This document shows, one piece after another, positions 28,747-37,900 of a DNA stretch of 64,000 bases. Made by a program: the position numbers and the translations under genes. The first letter of the stretch is position 1, and each line of letters opens with the position of its first letter. This stretch comes from Candidatus Hydrogenedentota bacterium (GTDB taxonomy: Bacteria; Hydrogenedentota; Hydrogenedentia; Hydrogenedentales; JAGMZX01), in NCBI GenBank assembly GCA_029556545.1, contig JAKQEQ010000130.1, positions 1 to 64,000 of the forward strand, read 5' to 3'. Under the pieces are notes generated by a model. The model saw nothing but the letters and a program-made list of their open reading frames with translations, was not told the DNA's origin and ran no database searches.

Positions 28747-29196
28747 TTACAGGCCGAACTGCGCCATGTGATGTTCGAAGTGGCGCACGTGGAATTTGCC
28801 CCAGGCGCGCGCGCTGAGTTCCCCAAAAAAAGGATGCATTGCCGCGGGCAGCGTTCCGGCGTCTCGGCGCGCAAGGTACTCCTCCACTGTCTGGCGTAAC
28901 GATTCCAGATCGCTCTCCGGCGGTGTTTCTGGCGCGCCTTTCCGTTGCGGCAGACGGATGTTCCGAGGGATTGCCGCGAGCCCGTGAAGGATCAGGGGCC
29001 CGAATATCCACCGGCTGCGCCAATTGCCGCGAAACGGTAGTGGCGGTCCTTCTCCCATGGAATAACGCACGGTGGCGGCCAAGTGCGCGAACAGTTGCGC
29101 AGGCGTCATCTTCCCCCATTGCGGCGTCGCGTCGAGAGGCACGCGGGACAAGCGATCCAACGCGCGCGCCGCGTATGCGCGATCAAAGACCGGCAC
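28747..29196 (-). CDS. DUF1569 (DinB-like) family protein, 149 aa
   Basis: The C-terminal HPFFGELSARAWGKFHVRHFEHHMAQFG pattern (quoted in part: HPFFGELS, HFEHHMAQFG) is the hallmark of DUF1569, a four-helix DinB-like fold that carries metal-binding His residues. Members may be thiol- or metal-dependent enzymes; the specific role is not known. It starts with GTG, 6 bp after the lipoprotein gene, and is probably cotranscribed with it. It lacks a signal peptide. Confidence 0.75.
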   Translation of the reverse strand: MPVFDRAYAARALDRLSRVPLDATPQWGKMTPAQLFAHLAATVRYSMGEGPPLPFRGNWRSRWIFGPLILHGLAAIPRNIRLPQRKGAPETPPESDLESLRQTVEEYLARRDAGTLPAAMHPFFGELSARAWGKFHVRHFEHHMAQFGL

Positions 29197-29202
29197 GGGC
29201 GG

Positions 29203-29625
29203 CTACAACGCCGGCGCGCAGCGTTCTTGCACGACTACCGTGAAGACCGCCTCGTTCGACGCCGCCACGTCGACCGCCACAGGCCGTTCCGTGATTACCG
29301 GAAGGGTAATGGTTCCCGGCGCGGGCAGGAGAACGCGTAGGCGAATCAGCACCTGCTCCGGGTACGACTCCATCACCAGCACCTCCGGCCCCAACACGGC
29401 ATAGCCGCTGTTCGGAAACTGGAAGCTGCCGCGAAGGCGCCATTCCGCGTCCGTCAGGTTCTCCTTCGTGAGATGTCCCTCAAGTCCGTATGGCCCTCGC
29501 ACTGCATAGCCGAACGGGCCGGACAACGGAATCAGCGTAACCGGCAGATCCGGGTTTCCGCACGGACAGCCGCTGAGCACTACCGCCGCCAGCACCGCGA
29601 CTACGACCGCACTCCGCGCTAACAT
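29203..29625 (-). CDS. Small lipoprotein of unknown function, 140 aa
   Basis: A lipoprotein signal ends in VVLSGC-PCGNP (lipid Cys at 19-20), followed by about 120 residues of beta-rich sequence without a domain that I recognise. GGGAG precedes the ATG. An extended -10 box on this strand (29662-29670) lies 37 bases upstream. The Cys-Pro start after cleavage matches the three other lipoproteins of this region (30335, 31049, 34907), which suggests a shared location or origin. Confidence 0.7.
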   Translation of the reverse strand: MLARSAVVVAVLAAVVLSGCPCGNPDLPVTLIPLSGPFGYAVRGPYGLEGHLTKENLTDAEWRLRGSFQFPNSGYAVLGPEVLVMESYPEQVLIRLRVLLPAPGTITLPVITERPVAVDVAASNEAVFTVVVQERCAPAL

Positions 29626-29661
29626 GGCTTTATCTCCCTTTTCTCATTCGCCAAGGCCATC

Positions 29662-29670
29662 ATTATAACA
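29662..29670 (-). promoter_or_regulatory. Extended -10 promoter of the small lipoprotein gene
   Basis: Reads TGTTATAAT on the minus strand: a TG-n extension and a perfect TATAAT, 37 bases before the ATG at 29625. An extended -10 can act without a good -35, and none is seen. Confidence 0.55.
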
Positions 29671-29782
29671 TACCCCGCGTGGCGTCCTTTGTTTCGCTGT
29701 GCGCGATTTTCCGTGGCGCGAAACCGGAAGTCATGTTATCATGTTATGAGACAAGCGTTTCGAGGTAATGTGCAATGAGTGC

Positions 29783-29811
29783 TTGACATTGCGGATGAAG
29801 TGGAGTAAACT
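29783..29811 (+). promoter_or_regulatory. Sigma-70 promoter of the 60-residue ORF
   Basis: Perfect TTGACA (29783-29788), 17-base spacer, TAAACT (29806-29811). It is one of the best promoters in the window and points at the small ORF 76 bases downstream. Confidence 0.7.
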
Positions 29812-29817
29812 GTTTAC
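29805..29817. promoter_or_regulatory. Operator-like palindrome over the -10
   Basis: GTAAAC-T-GTTTAC, a perfect 6-bp inverted repeat around one base that covers the -10 box. The half-site resembles LacI-family operators, whose usual form lacks the extra central base. A bound repressor would block this promoter. Confidence 0.5.
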
Positions 29818-29886
29818 AAATAGGGCGGTTTTTACGCTCCCTAGCAGTTCCGACAGATGGTGCCGGTTGGAGAGGAGGACGTTCTC

Positions 29887-30069
29887 TTGAAGCACATCAC
29901 GTACGTGTCCAGTCGAAAGCCCATGACCGCCGCAGCCTGGCAGGACGTGCTCTGCCAAATCGTCATGGCCGCCAACGCCTTGGTTGAGGCGCTCGGGGGC
30001 AGTGCGCCCTTCCTGGGCCTTATCAACAGCAAGTGTGAGATTCCCACGCCGAACAATCCCGGTAGCTAG
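29887..30069 (+). CDS. Small protein of unknown function, 60 aa
   Basis: Starting from TTG 29887, with AGAGGAGG 7-8 bases upstream, the frame gives MKHITYVSSRKPMTAAAWQD followed by an Ala/Leu-rich helix (QIVMAANALVEALGG) and ends CEIPTPNNPGS. An in-frame ATG at 29857 exists, but it has no ribosome site. The strong promoter, palindrome and ribosome site make this likely to be real. It has two Cys and no clear signal peptide; the central helix is too short and polar at the ends to be a firm membrane segment. The function is unknown. Confidence 0.55.
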   Translation: MKHITYVSSRKPMTAAAWQDVLCQIVMAANALVEALGGSAPFLGLINSKCEIPTPNNPGS

Positions 30070-30210
30070 ACATGGCCGGATCGCGTTGGTTCGCCTGTGG
30101 GCGCGGCGTCCCCTTTGCCCTCGTGCGGAGCGGTCGGGCGGGATGCAAGACGTTTTTCTCGTATTCGTGAGGAGTTGTGGATCGCCGTTCTTTCGAAGAC
30201 GGGAAAACTA

Positions 30211-30239
30211 TTGACAAGAAAGGCGTATTCGCGCATACT
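30211..30239 (+). promoter_or_regulatory. Sigma-70 promoter of the LRR lipoprotein gene
   Basis: Perfect TTGACA (30211-30216), 17-base spacer, CATACT (30234-30239), with the start codon 96 bases downstream. Confidence 0.65.
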
Positions 30240-30334
30240 ATGAAGGACATGGAAGGGCGGCGCACGATGCTCCGCTCGCGGTTATCACCTGATGCCGATG
30301 GGGCGGCTCGCAGGCCCCCAGGAAGGTTGACGCC

Positions 30335-30925
30335 ATGTGGACGAAATGTTTAAGAATGGTTGGACTCGTTGGACTTCTCGGATGCCTTTCGCTGGGCCTT
30401 GCCGGATGCCCGTGTATCGGCGGCCCGTTTCTGATCCGCGACGCCGCGCTCGAGTCCGCGGTGCGCGCGGCCTTGGGCAAACCCTTTGGCTGCCTGTCGA
30501 GGAATGACCTGCTCCGAGTTACCGAAATCCAGGCGGCGAACCTGAATATCCACACGCTTGACGGCATCGAGAACTGCAAGAACCTTCGGATTCTCAATCT
30601 GAAAAACAATTTGATCCAATCGATCACGCCTTTGACCACGCTGATCAACCTGACATTCCTCGATCTGGGGTTTAACGAAGTGTCGCACCTGGAGCCGCTC
30701 GCCGGCCTGTTTTTTCTGGACCAGTTGTATCTCGATGGGAACGAAATCCTTGATTTGAAGCCGCTGGTCGCGAATGCGGTGAACGGCGGACTGGGCGACG
30801 GCGATATACTCGTCCTGCCGGCGACGGTGCTCGGTTCGGATAACGAAATCCAGGAAATATTCCGGGACGACGTCCAAACCTTGCATAACGCCGGAGTTCG
30901 CGTATTCGTCGAGGACCGTCCCTAG
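30335..30925 (+). CDS. Leucine-rich-repeat lipoprotein, 196 aa
   Basis: The lipoprotein signal ends LGLAGC-PCIGG (Cys at about 25). The mature part holds about four to five leucine-rich repeats of the internalin type with a 22-residue period (LRILNLKNNLIQSITPL, LTFLDLGFNEVSHLEPL, LDQLYLDGNEILDLKPL), capped by a helical region. The final part (GLGDGDILVLPAT) is the kind of loop seen at the end of such LRR lipoproteins. LRRs bind proteins or glycans at the cell surface. AGGAAGG precedes the ATG. The gene precedes two giant VWA lipoproteins on the same strand and may be coexpressed with them. Confidence 0.8.
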   Translation: MWTKCLRMVGLVGLLGCLSLGLAGCPCIGGPFLIRDAALESAVRAALGKPFGCLSRNDLLRVTEIQAANLNIHTLDGIENCKNLRILNLKNNLIQSITPLTTLINLTFLDLGFNEVSHLEPLAGLFFLDQLYLDGNEILDLKPLVANAVNGGLGDGDILVLPATVLGSDNEIQEIFRDDVQTLHNAGVRVFVEDRP

Positions 30926-31048
30926 AGCAACCAAGACCGGAAGCCGCGGTTCACCGCGTCCGGGCGTGTGGAGCGGGCGTTGTCCCGCTTTTTGGCCGGT
31001 ACGCAGACGGCCCGAGCGGTGCGAACTACAGCGTTGAGGTATATTGCC

Positions 31049-34000
31049 ATGACGACGATAACCCCGCGCGCACGGATGCTTGCCGCGACCGTCGCGCTGC
31101 TCGTGCTTTCGGGTTGCCCCCTGTTCCCGCAGCTTAGCGTCACCCCGCGCGCCCTGGATTTCGGCGAAGCCGGCGTAACCCGCAACTTCACCATCCTCAA
31201 TTCAGGCGGCGGCGTGCTGGATTGGGTTGTCGAGGAAGTGGTTCGCGCCAATCCGGACGCGCCCTGGACGGCACAGGACGTGCCCTGGCTCGCGGTGGAC
31301 CCGGCGTCGGGAAGCACCACCCGGGAAACGGACCGGGTGACGCTAACCGCGAACCGGTCCGGCCAGGCCGCGGGCCAATACACCAACACGGGCGTGCGCA
31401 TTGTCTCGAACGCGGGCACGGAAGTGATTCCCGTGGCCATGTCCGTTACCGCCACGTTGATCGTCTCGCCGACGCAGTTTACGCTTTCCGGCGTCGCCAC
31501 CAGCGCGACATTTAGCATCAGCAATATCGGCGCGCAATCCGCCTCCTGGGAGGTGCTCTACGTTCCCGATCCGCAGTCGCCGGCAACCACCCAACCGCTG
31601 CCGCCCGGAATCACCGTCGCCCCTGCGACGGGGACCACGGCCTCCGGCGCGGCTACCGCCGTATCCGTCTCGTGGGCGGCCGGGCAGGACACCTTCTACC
31701 TGCGGGTCGTATCCGCGGCGGGGTCGCAGTTGCTTTCCTTCGTCTTTGGCGCGCAACTGCAAGGGCTCGAAGTAACGCCTTCGCCGTTGACGCTTTACGT
31801 CGATTCGAATGCGCAGAATGCGGATACTGCCATCCCGCAGACGCCCAGCAGGCTGACCATTCGCAACGTGGGGGCCGTGGTGCGTAATTGGACCGTCAAG
31901 GTGGTGAATCGCGTCAGCCCCAATCTCGGCGCGCCTATCAGTGTCGCACCGTCCTCCGGGGCGACGCCCGCCGGGCAGGAAAGCCAGGTGCAGGTCGCGG
32001 TATCCGATCCGCGTGGTATCGTGGCGGGCAGCGGGACCTATGATCTGATTGTCGAGTCCGGAGACGGTTCGCTGATTGTCCCCCTCGTGATCGAGATTTT
32101 GCCGATCCCCGCGATTGCGATTTCCGATGCGCCGAACCCCGAGGAAGCCTTTCCCACAGTCGAACCGCTTACGACGCTCGATTTCGGGCGCGAAGAGGTG
32201 CAGAAGGAATTCTGGGTCGTCAATACCGGGTCGCGCGGGTCGCGCCTCTATTTCCGCGTTACTCATGACGACCAGGGCGTGACCAGCCCGCTCATTGTCG
32301 ATGTGGTCCCCATCGAGGGCGACACCACCGGCGCCGACCGCGACTTCTACATCCCCGAGTTCGGCGACTTCGTCGACGGTGTGCCGGTGAAGGTTACCGT
32401 CGACCGGAGCAACATGACCGAGGACATCGAGTTCAGGACAGTCACTGTTGAAGCGTTCGACGCCGATTTCCAGTTTCCGCTCGATGCGGTTGAGAAACAG
32501 TCGATCCAGATTCGGGTCGAGCGGCCGCCGTTGCGGATGGAAGGGACCTTGAATCGGAGCCGGCCGCCTTACGTCGAGCGTTTCGTGTTCATGTTGCGCG
32601 ACACGGTCGGGCGAATTATCCCGACGCGCGCCGCGGAGGACCTCGCGCGCCTGCAGTTCCTGGTGTATGAGGACGAAGTGCTGATCGATCCGCGCGAGAC
32701 GAATCAGTTCGTCTCCCTGCCGGACGACCTGCGCGTCAATCTGGTCCTGATGCTCGATTTTACCGGCAGCATGTTCTTCGCGGGCACCGAGGACCCGATA
32801 ACGCCGCTTGCGCCCGGCGAAGCCATCGAAATCATGAAACAGGGCGCGGCCCTGTTCCTCGACGATCTGCCGGCCAGCTATCGTGTCGCGATCATGTATT
32901 ACAACGACCGGCAACAACTCTCGCGCGTGATCCACCAGTTCTCGACGGACCGGAATTCGCTCAAGGCGGCCCTCGAGGATTTTACGCTGCCCACTGCGCA
33001 GCACGGCGTGTCCACCGTCCGCGATGCGCTTATAGACGCCATGAACGTGTTGTTGGAGGAGGATCCCGCGGAGACCTTGCCCTTCGACGACGCCGACGTA
33101 CGCGCCCTCGTGTACATAACCGACGGCGTCGACAACGCCTCCGCCGCGTCCGAGAATGACGTGCTCACCCGCGCGGAGGAGACCCGGGTGCGCCTGTATC
33201 CCATCGCGTACTCGGCAAACGGCGAGACGGTCAACTACGCCGAATTGCTCGTTCAGGCAACAGACTCGGGCGGGCACCTTTACGCGGTGAACGACGTGGA
33301 GGACCTTACTCGCGTGCTCGGCAGCGAGCGGAGCCTGGTCCTGGAACCGTCCATGCTCTCCGGGCCGAATCTTGTCTACTTCAATGTGGGCAACGTGGGC
33401 GCCTCGAACCTCTCCTGGAACCTTGCGGTGACGCTCGGCCAGGAGTGGATCTCGAACGTCGCGCCGTCCGGCTCGGTCCTCTTGCCGGGCGAGTCCGCGC
33501 CGGTCGCCGTGAGCCTGAATCCGTCCGCCGCGCCGCTCGGGAGCCGCGTCGAGGGCGAAATAGCCATCACCTCCGGTGATGGCGCGGCGACCATCGTAAT
33601 ACGCATGACCCCCGCCGATGACGGTCTCGGCAATATCGTTGCGTCGAATCTGACCGTTTCGCTTCAAGACGAGCCCGGAACGCTCTGGAACGACCTGCGC
33701 AACCAGGTTGTCTTCACGTACATCACCCCGAAGGAAGTCAGCTTCAGCTACCGGCTTGTCACTCGGTACACGCCGCCCAGCGGACCAGCCATCCAAGGCC
33801 AGTTCCAGCGTGACGGCGTCTTCTTCCCCGGCGACGTGTTGGCGGGCCAGATCGCCATGACGACCACCGGCATTGTCGAAGACCTGCGCGCGGCCACGCC
33901 GGAAGACGCGGTGCGCGCCGAGGTGTTTGTGCGCACGGATTACGTGCCTCGGAACGTGAATCGATTCCGGATGCGTTTCTTCACTTCCTTGCCGCCGGAA

Positions 34001-34864
34001 GCCCCCGCGGGGGCCGCGCAGGCGCTCGCGTCCGCGCAAATGCGGGTGCGACTCGCGCCCGGCGGACTGCTCGACACGGCCGGCGCGGCGTCTTCGGGTT
34101 GGCGGTTGCTTTCCGAGGGCGACGGCGTGTACCTGTTGCTTACCGAGGAAGCCAACGCGCTCCGCTACGGCGCGTTCGGCAATCTTCTCGCCATCACGTT
34201 CACGGGTCTCGACGATTTCGTGGCGTTGTATGACGGCCTTGTGCAACAACCGGAATTTTCTGTCGAGATGCGCGCGGACAACCAATTGTATGTTTCGCCC
34301 GCGACGCCCGGACGGCCCAGCGACACCAAGTTCTTCCTCTACCCCGCCGGGCCCACGTACCCGGATCGACGGCTTTCCGTGAAACTCAACGCGCGCGACG
34401 TGGCCGCGCCGGCCCGCACCATCGAGGACCTGGCCTTCCCCGGCATCAACCCCGAGGCGCCGAAGGCGTGGGACCGTGACGACGACGGGTTGTCCGACTT
34501 TGCGGACCCGTTCCCCGACGACGACGGACGTCCCGGGAACCTTGTCGTGCCGAGTCCGCTGCAGATCGGCGAGACCCAGAACTCGGGCACGTTGACGATT
34601 CGCAATAATCGGTTGGACACATTCGAGTGGGACATCGATCCGGGATCGATTCCTTCCTGGATTTCGAGCATTACTTATGGCAGTCCGGCCGGCGCCACGC
34701 CCAAGAGCGTGTTGTCGCCCGGCGAATCCGAGCTGATTCATCTTGGTGTGAACCGCGCGGGCCTGCCCGGGGGCTCGTCCGTGCAGGCCACGCTCATCGT
34801 GCGGCCCGATGTCTTCCTCGATGAAGAAGTTACAGTGCGATTGTTTACCCCGGAACTGCCCTAA
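31049..34864 (+). CDS. Giant BACON/Ig-repeat lipoprotein with VWA domain, 1271 aa
   Basis: After a lipoprotein signal (VLLVLSGC-PLFP), about four beta-sandwich repeats carry the pattern L-x-V-x-P-x-x-L-D-F then a Trp and P-x-S/T-G (LSVTPRALDFGEAG; LIVSPTQFTLSG; LEVTPSPLTLYV; LTTLDFGREEV). A von Willebrand A domain follows (about residues 565-760) with metal site DFTGSM (Thr for the usual Ser), STVRDAL and ITDGVDN. Two further repeats and a Ca-binding-like DRDDDGLSDFADPFPDDDG run (about 1150) lie near the end. The repeats resemble BACON or choice-of-anchor domains. A surface adhesion or sensing role is inferred. ATG 31049 is chosen as giving a proper signal; the ORF opens at 30968. Confidence 0.8.
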   Translation: MTTITPRARMLAATVALLVLSGCPLFPQLSVTPRALDFGEAGVTRNFTILNSGGGVLDWVVEEVVRANPDAPWTAQDVPWLAVDPASGSTTRETDRVTLTANRSGQAAGQYTNTGVRIVSNAGTEVIPVAMSVTATLIVSPTQFTLSGVATSATFSISNIGAQSASWEVLYVPDPQSPATTQPLPPGITVAPATGTTASGAATAVSVSWAAGQDTFYLRVVSAAGSQLLSFVFGAQLQGLEVTPSPLTLYVDSNAQNADTAIPQTPSRLTIRNVGAVVRNWTVKVVNRVSPNLGAPISVAPSSGATPAGQESQVQVAVSDPRGIVAGSGTYDLIVESGDGSLIVPLVIEILPIPAIAISDAPNPEEAFPTVEPLTTLDFGREEVQKEFWVVNTGSRGSRLYFRVTHDDQGVTSPLIVDVVPIEGDTTGADRDFYIPEFGDFVDGVPVKVTVDRSNMTEDIEFRTVTVEAFDADFQFPLDAVEKQSIQIRVERPPLRMEGTLNRSRPPYVERFVFMLRDTVGRIIPTRAAEDLARLQFLVYEDEVLIDPRETNQFVSLPDDLRVNLVLMLDFTGSMFFAGTEDPITPLAPGEAIEIMKQGAALFLDDLPASYRVAIMYYNDRQQLSRVIHQFSTDRNSLKAALEDFTLPTAQHGVSTVRDALIDAMNVLLEEDPAETLPFDDADVRALVYITDGVDNASAASENDVLTRAEETRVRLYPIAYSANGETVNYAELLVQATDSGGHLYAVNDVEDLTRVLGSERSLVLEPSMLSGPNLVYFNVGNVGASNLSWNLAVTLGQEWISNVAPSGSVLLPGESAPVAVSLNPSAAPLGSRVEGEIAITSGDGAATIVIRMTPADDGLGNIVASNLTVSLQDEPGTLWNDLRNQVVFTYITPKEVSFSYRLVTRYTPPSGPAIQGQFQRDGVFFPGDVLAGQIAMTTTGIVEDLRAATPEDAVRAEVFVRTDYVPRNVNRFRMRFFTSLPPEAPAGAAQALASAQMRVRLAPGGLLDTAGAASSGWRLLSEGDGVYLLLTEEANALRYGAFGNLLAITFTGLDDFVALYDGLVQQPEFSVEMRADNQLYVSPATPGRPSDTKFFLYPAGPTYPDRRLSVKLNARDVAAPARTIEDLAFPGINPEAPKAWDRDDDGLSDFADPFPDDDGRPGNLVVPSPLQIGETQNSGTLTIRNNRLDTFEWDIDPGSIPSWISSITYGSPAGATPKSVLSPGESELIHLGVNRAGLPGGSSVQATLIVRPDVFLDEEVTVRLFTPELP

Positions 34865-34906
34865 ACCCGCCGCGTGGGAACGCAGGGTCGGGTGAAGGAG
34901 TGCGGT

Positions 34907-37900
34907 ATGACGCATAGGAACTGGAAAATCGTTTCGCTCTGTATCGCGGCGGCATGCTTGGCGCTTGCCGGTTGTCCGTGGCAACCCTTGCTGTTCGTCT
35001 CACCCTTGGCCGTCAACTTTGGGCCGACAAGCACGACGCAGACGTTTCGCATCTACAACGCCGGCGGGGGGATGCTCAGTTGGGAGGTCTCCGAGGAGCT
35101 GCCCTGGCTCACGCTCGTCGAGAAGACCGCCGGGAAGCAAGGCGCGATCCTGCAGGGCACAACGACCACGGAAATCGACGTTATCGAAATGCGCATCGAT
35201 CGCACGGCCCTCGTCGGCGCCAACGCAAGCGGGCAAGTGCTTATCACGTCCAACGGCGGCAACCAGACCGTGGCCGTATCCGCGACCGTTGCAGCCACCG
35301 CTCAACTGCAAGTCTCGCCGACCTTCCTGGATTTCGGCGATTCCCTGAGCACCGCGCAACTTACGCTCACGAATCTCGGGCTGGAGGCGCTGAACTGGCA
35401 GCTTGCCGTAAGTCCCGACTCGCCGTGGTTGAGCGCGACGCCGACGGAGGGAACCCTGAGCAGTCAGGGAGCGACGGCTGCCGTGACCGTTACGGCGAAC
35501 CGCGCCGCGCTGCCTCCGGGCGCGTTCCAGGGGCTCATCAGCTTCACGTCGAACGGGGGGGATGTTCAGGTTATCGCGGCGATTGAGACGCCCGTCCTCT
35601 TCGTGCTGCCGGACAGCCTGGCCTTCGGCGTTCTGGCTTCGCCCACAAGCCGCCTGGTCACCTTGCAGAATCAAGGTCTGGACCCGATACCGTGGACCGC
35701 GACGGCCAACGCGGCAGGCGGCTGGTTGTCCGTGACGCCTTCCAGCGGCAACGTGCCGGCGGGGGCCACGCAACAGATCAACGTTACGGCCAGTCCGACG
35801 GGTCTCGCGCCTGGCGCGTATTCCGGAGAAGTCGTCGTGGCTGCCGCAGGATTGGGGTTCACGAAGGCCATACCCGTCACCATGAGCGTCTCCGGTTTCG
35901 TAGTGAGTCGGAGCCACATCGCGTTCGGCGTGATCGAGCGGGCCGCCAGCGACACGTTTGCAATAACCAATACGGGCGCGACGCCCATTCCCTGGCAGAT
36001 ACAGAAACCGGCCGCCGCCACGTGGCTGAACGTCAGCCCCGCCTCGGGCACGTTGACCGCCTCCGAGACCATCACCGTTACCGCCGACCCCACCGTCGTT
36101 GCGGCGGGTCAATACGACGTAAACCTGAGCATCCTCCACGATGACGCCACGGAGATCGTACGCGTAACGATGACTCGGCCCGCGCCCCCGGCCCTCGTGG
36201 TCGCGCCCACCGAAATCGACTTCTCGACGACACGAGTCGAGCAAACCCTCGCCATCTGGAACCCGGGCACGGGCACTGTCGGCTGGCGCATCGACACAAC
36301 GGGTTTTCCCGCGTGGTTGTCCTTGACGCCCGCCGTGGGCGGCATAGCCTCCGGCACGGTGACCGGCGATGAGACCGCGATCCTGGCGGTACGCGTCGAC
36401 CGCGACCAGGCGCCCCCCGGATCGCTCAATTTCTCCCATACGTTTGCCGTCGAGGCCGTGAGCGGCGCCTCGGGCAGCGTGGACGTGCTCGTCCGCATGA
36501 CGATTCCTGTGACTCCGCGCATCGAGATTGAAGCGGACGGCTTCGATTCGACCGGCATTCCCTTCGTCAACCTGGACGTCGACGAGAACGCAGTCACGTT
36601 TAAGATATCGAACGTCGGCAACGGCGCGCTGTTCTGGAGCATCTCGGGACAGGAGCAGGCGCCGTGGATTACGTCGGTGGCGCCCGCTCAAGGCACGCTG
36701 GACCCGAACACGCAGACTACGGTGACTATCAGCGTGGATCGGAGAACACTCACGTATCTCGGCGCGCAGCATCTGCTCACGATCACGTCGAACGACCCGA
36801 ACACCGGCGCGGCGCTCCTCCTGGTCGAGATTCAGGTGGCGAAAGTCATATCCGTCGCCACGCGTCCCCAGCAGTTGGCGTTCGGCGTGGACGTGATCTC
36901 CGACGTGCTCGAAGTCGCCAACTTCGGCGATCCCGATACGGTGCTCAACTTCGCCGTAACCTCGAACAAGGAGTGGTTGAACGTGTTCCCGGACTCGGGA
37001 ACCAGCATCGGAACCCCCACCACCATCAAGGACTGGCAGCCCATAAGCGTGACCGTCGATCGTTCGCTAATCGACGGCGTCGGCGCCTCCGCCAAACTCA
37101 CCGTTACGGCGTTTCAGGTCGTTGACGGCCAACGGGTCCCGCTGCCGGGTGTGGCGCCCATCGAGGTGCCCGTGTCCGTCGAGGCCGTCGAACTCTCCTT
37201 CGAGTCGGCCCGGCCCCGTCTCCGCGTGCCCTCGCTCGTGCGGACCGTGCTCCTGATGCGGAATATCCGCCAGCAGGTCCTTCCGATACCCGACGCGCTG
37301 CTCGGCGAGGTCGCGCGCAAATTCACCATTTACGAAAAGGGCGAGCCGCTCGAAATAACGGAGACCAACCAGTTTCTCCGCAGCGCCAACCGCATTCGCG
37401 CCAATGTCATGATACTTCTAGATTACTCCGGAAGTATGCTTTCGGCGGCCCGGCAGGCCGTCGAGCCCGAGATTGCGAACGCGGAGGACCCGATTCAAGC
37501 GTTGTACGAATCGTGCATCCCACAGCTTATCAATGAGTTGCCTGATCACTACCGCATCGCCCTCGCCGTCATGAGCGAACGCATCGGCGACGGGTCCGAA
37601 TTGAGTTCCCTCCGGCTCCTGGGCGGCGATGACGGCGAGGAAGTTTTCACGACGAACAAGGCCGTGCTCGAGGCGCGGCTGTTCGCCCTCGATGTCAATG
37701 ACAACGGCGCGACCACCCTGTTGCCCACGTTGCAGGCGGCCGCAAACGTCCTGCTGGCGGAGGACCTGGACGAGAACCGGATTCCTTTTGACGACGCGGA
37801 TATGCGCGCCATTATCGCCGTCACGGATGGGCGCCTTACGACCTCGTCCAATCTCAGCATCCCCGACACGGCGCTCCACCTCTTGGACCGCCACGTGCGC

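Noticed and set aside
31343-34984. A 1213-codon open frame on the minus strand opposite the first giant VWA gene
   Set aside because: It is Arg/Gly/His-rich with no domain or ribosome site, while the plus strand encodes a clear lipoprotein with VWA motifs. Long antisense frames are common in GC-rich genes.
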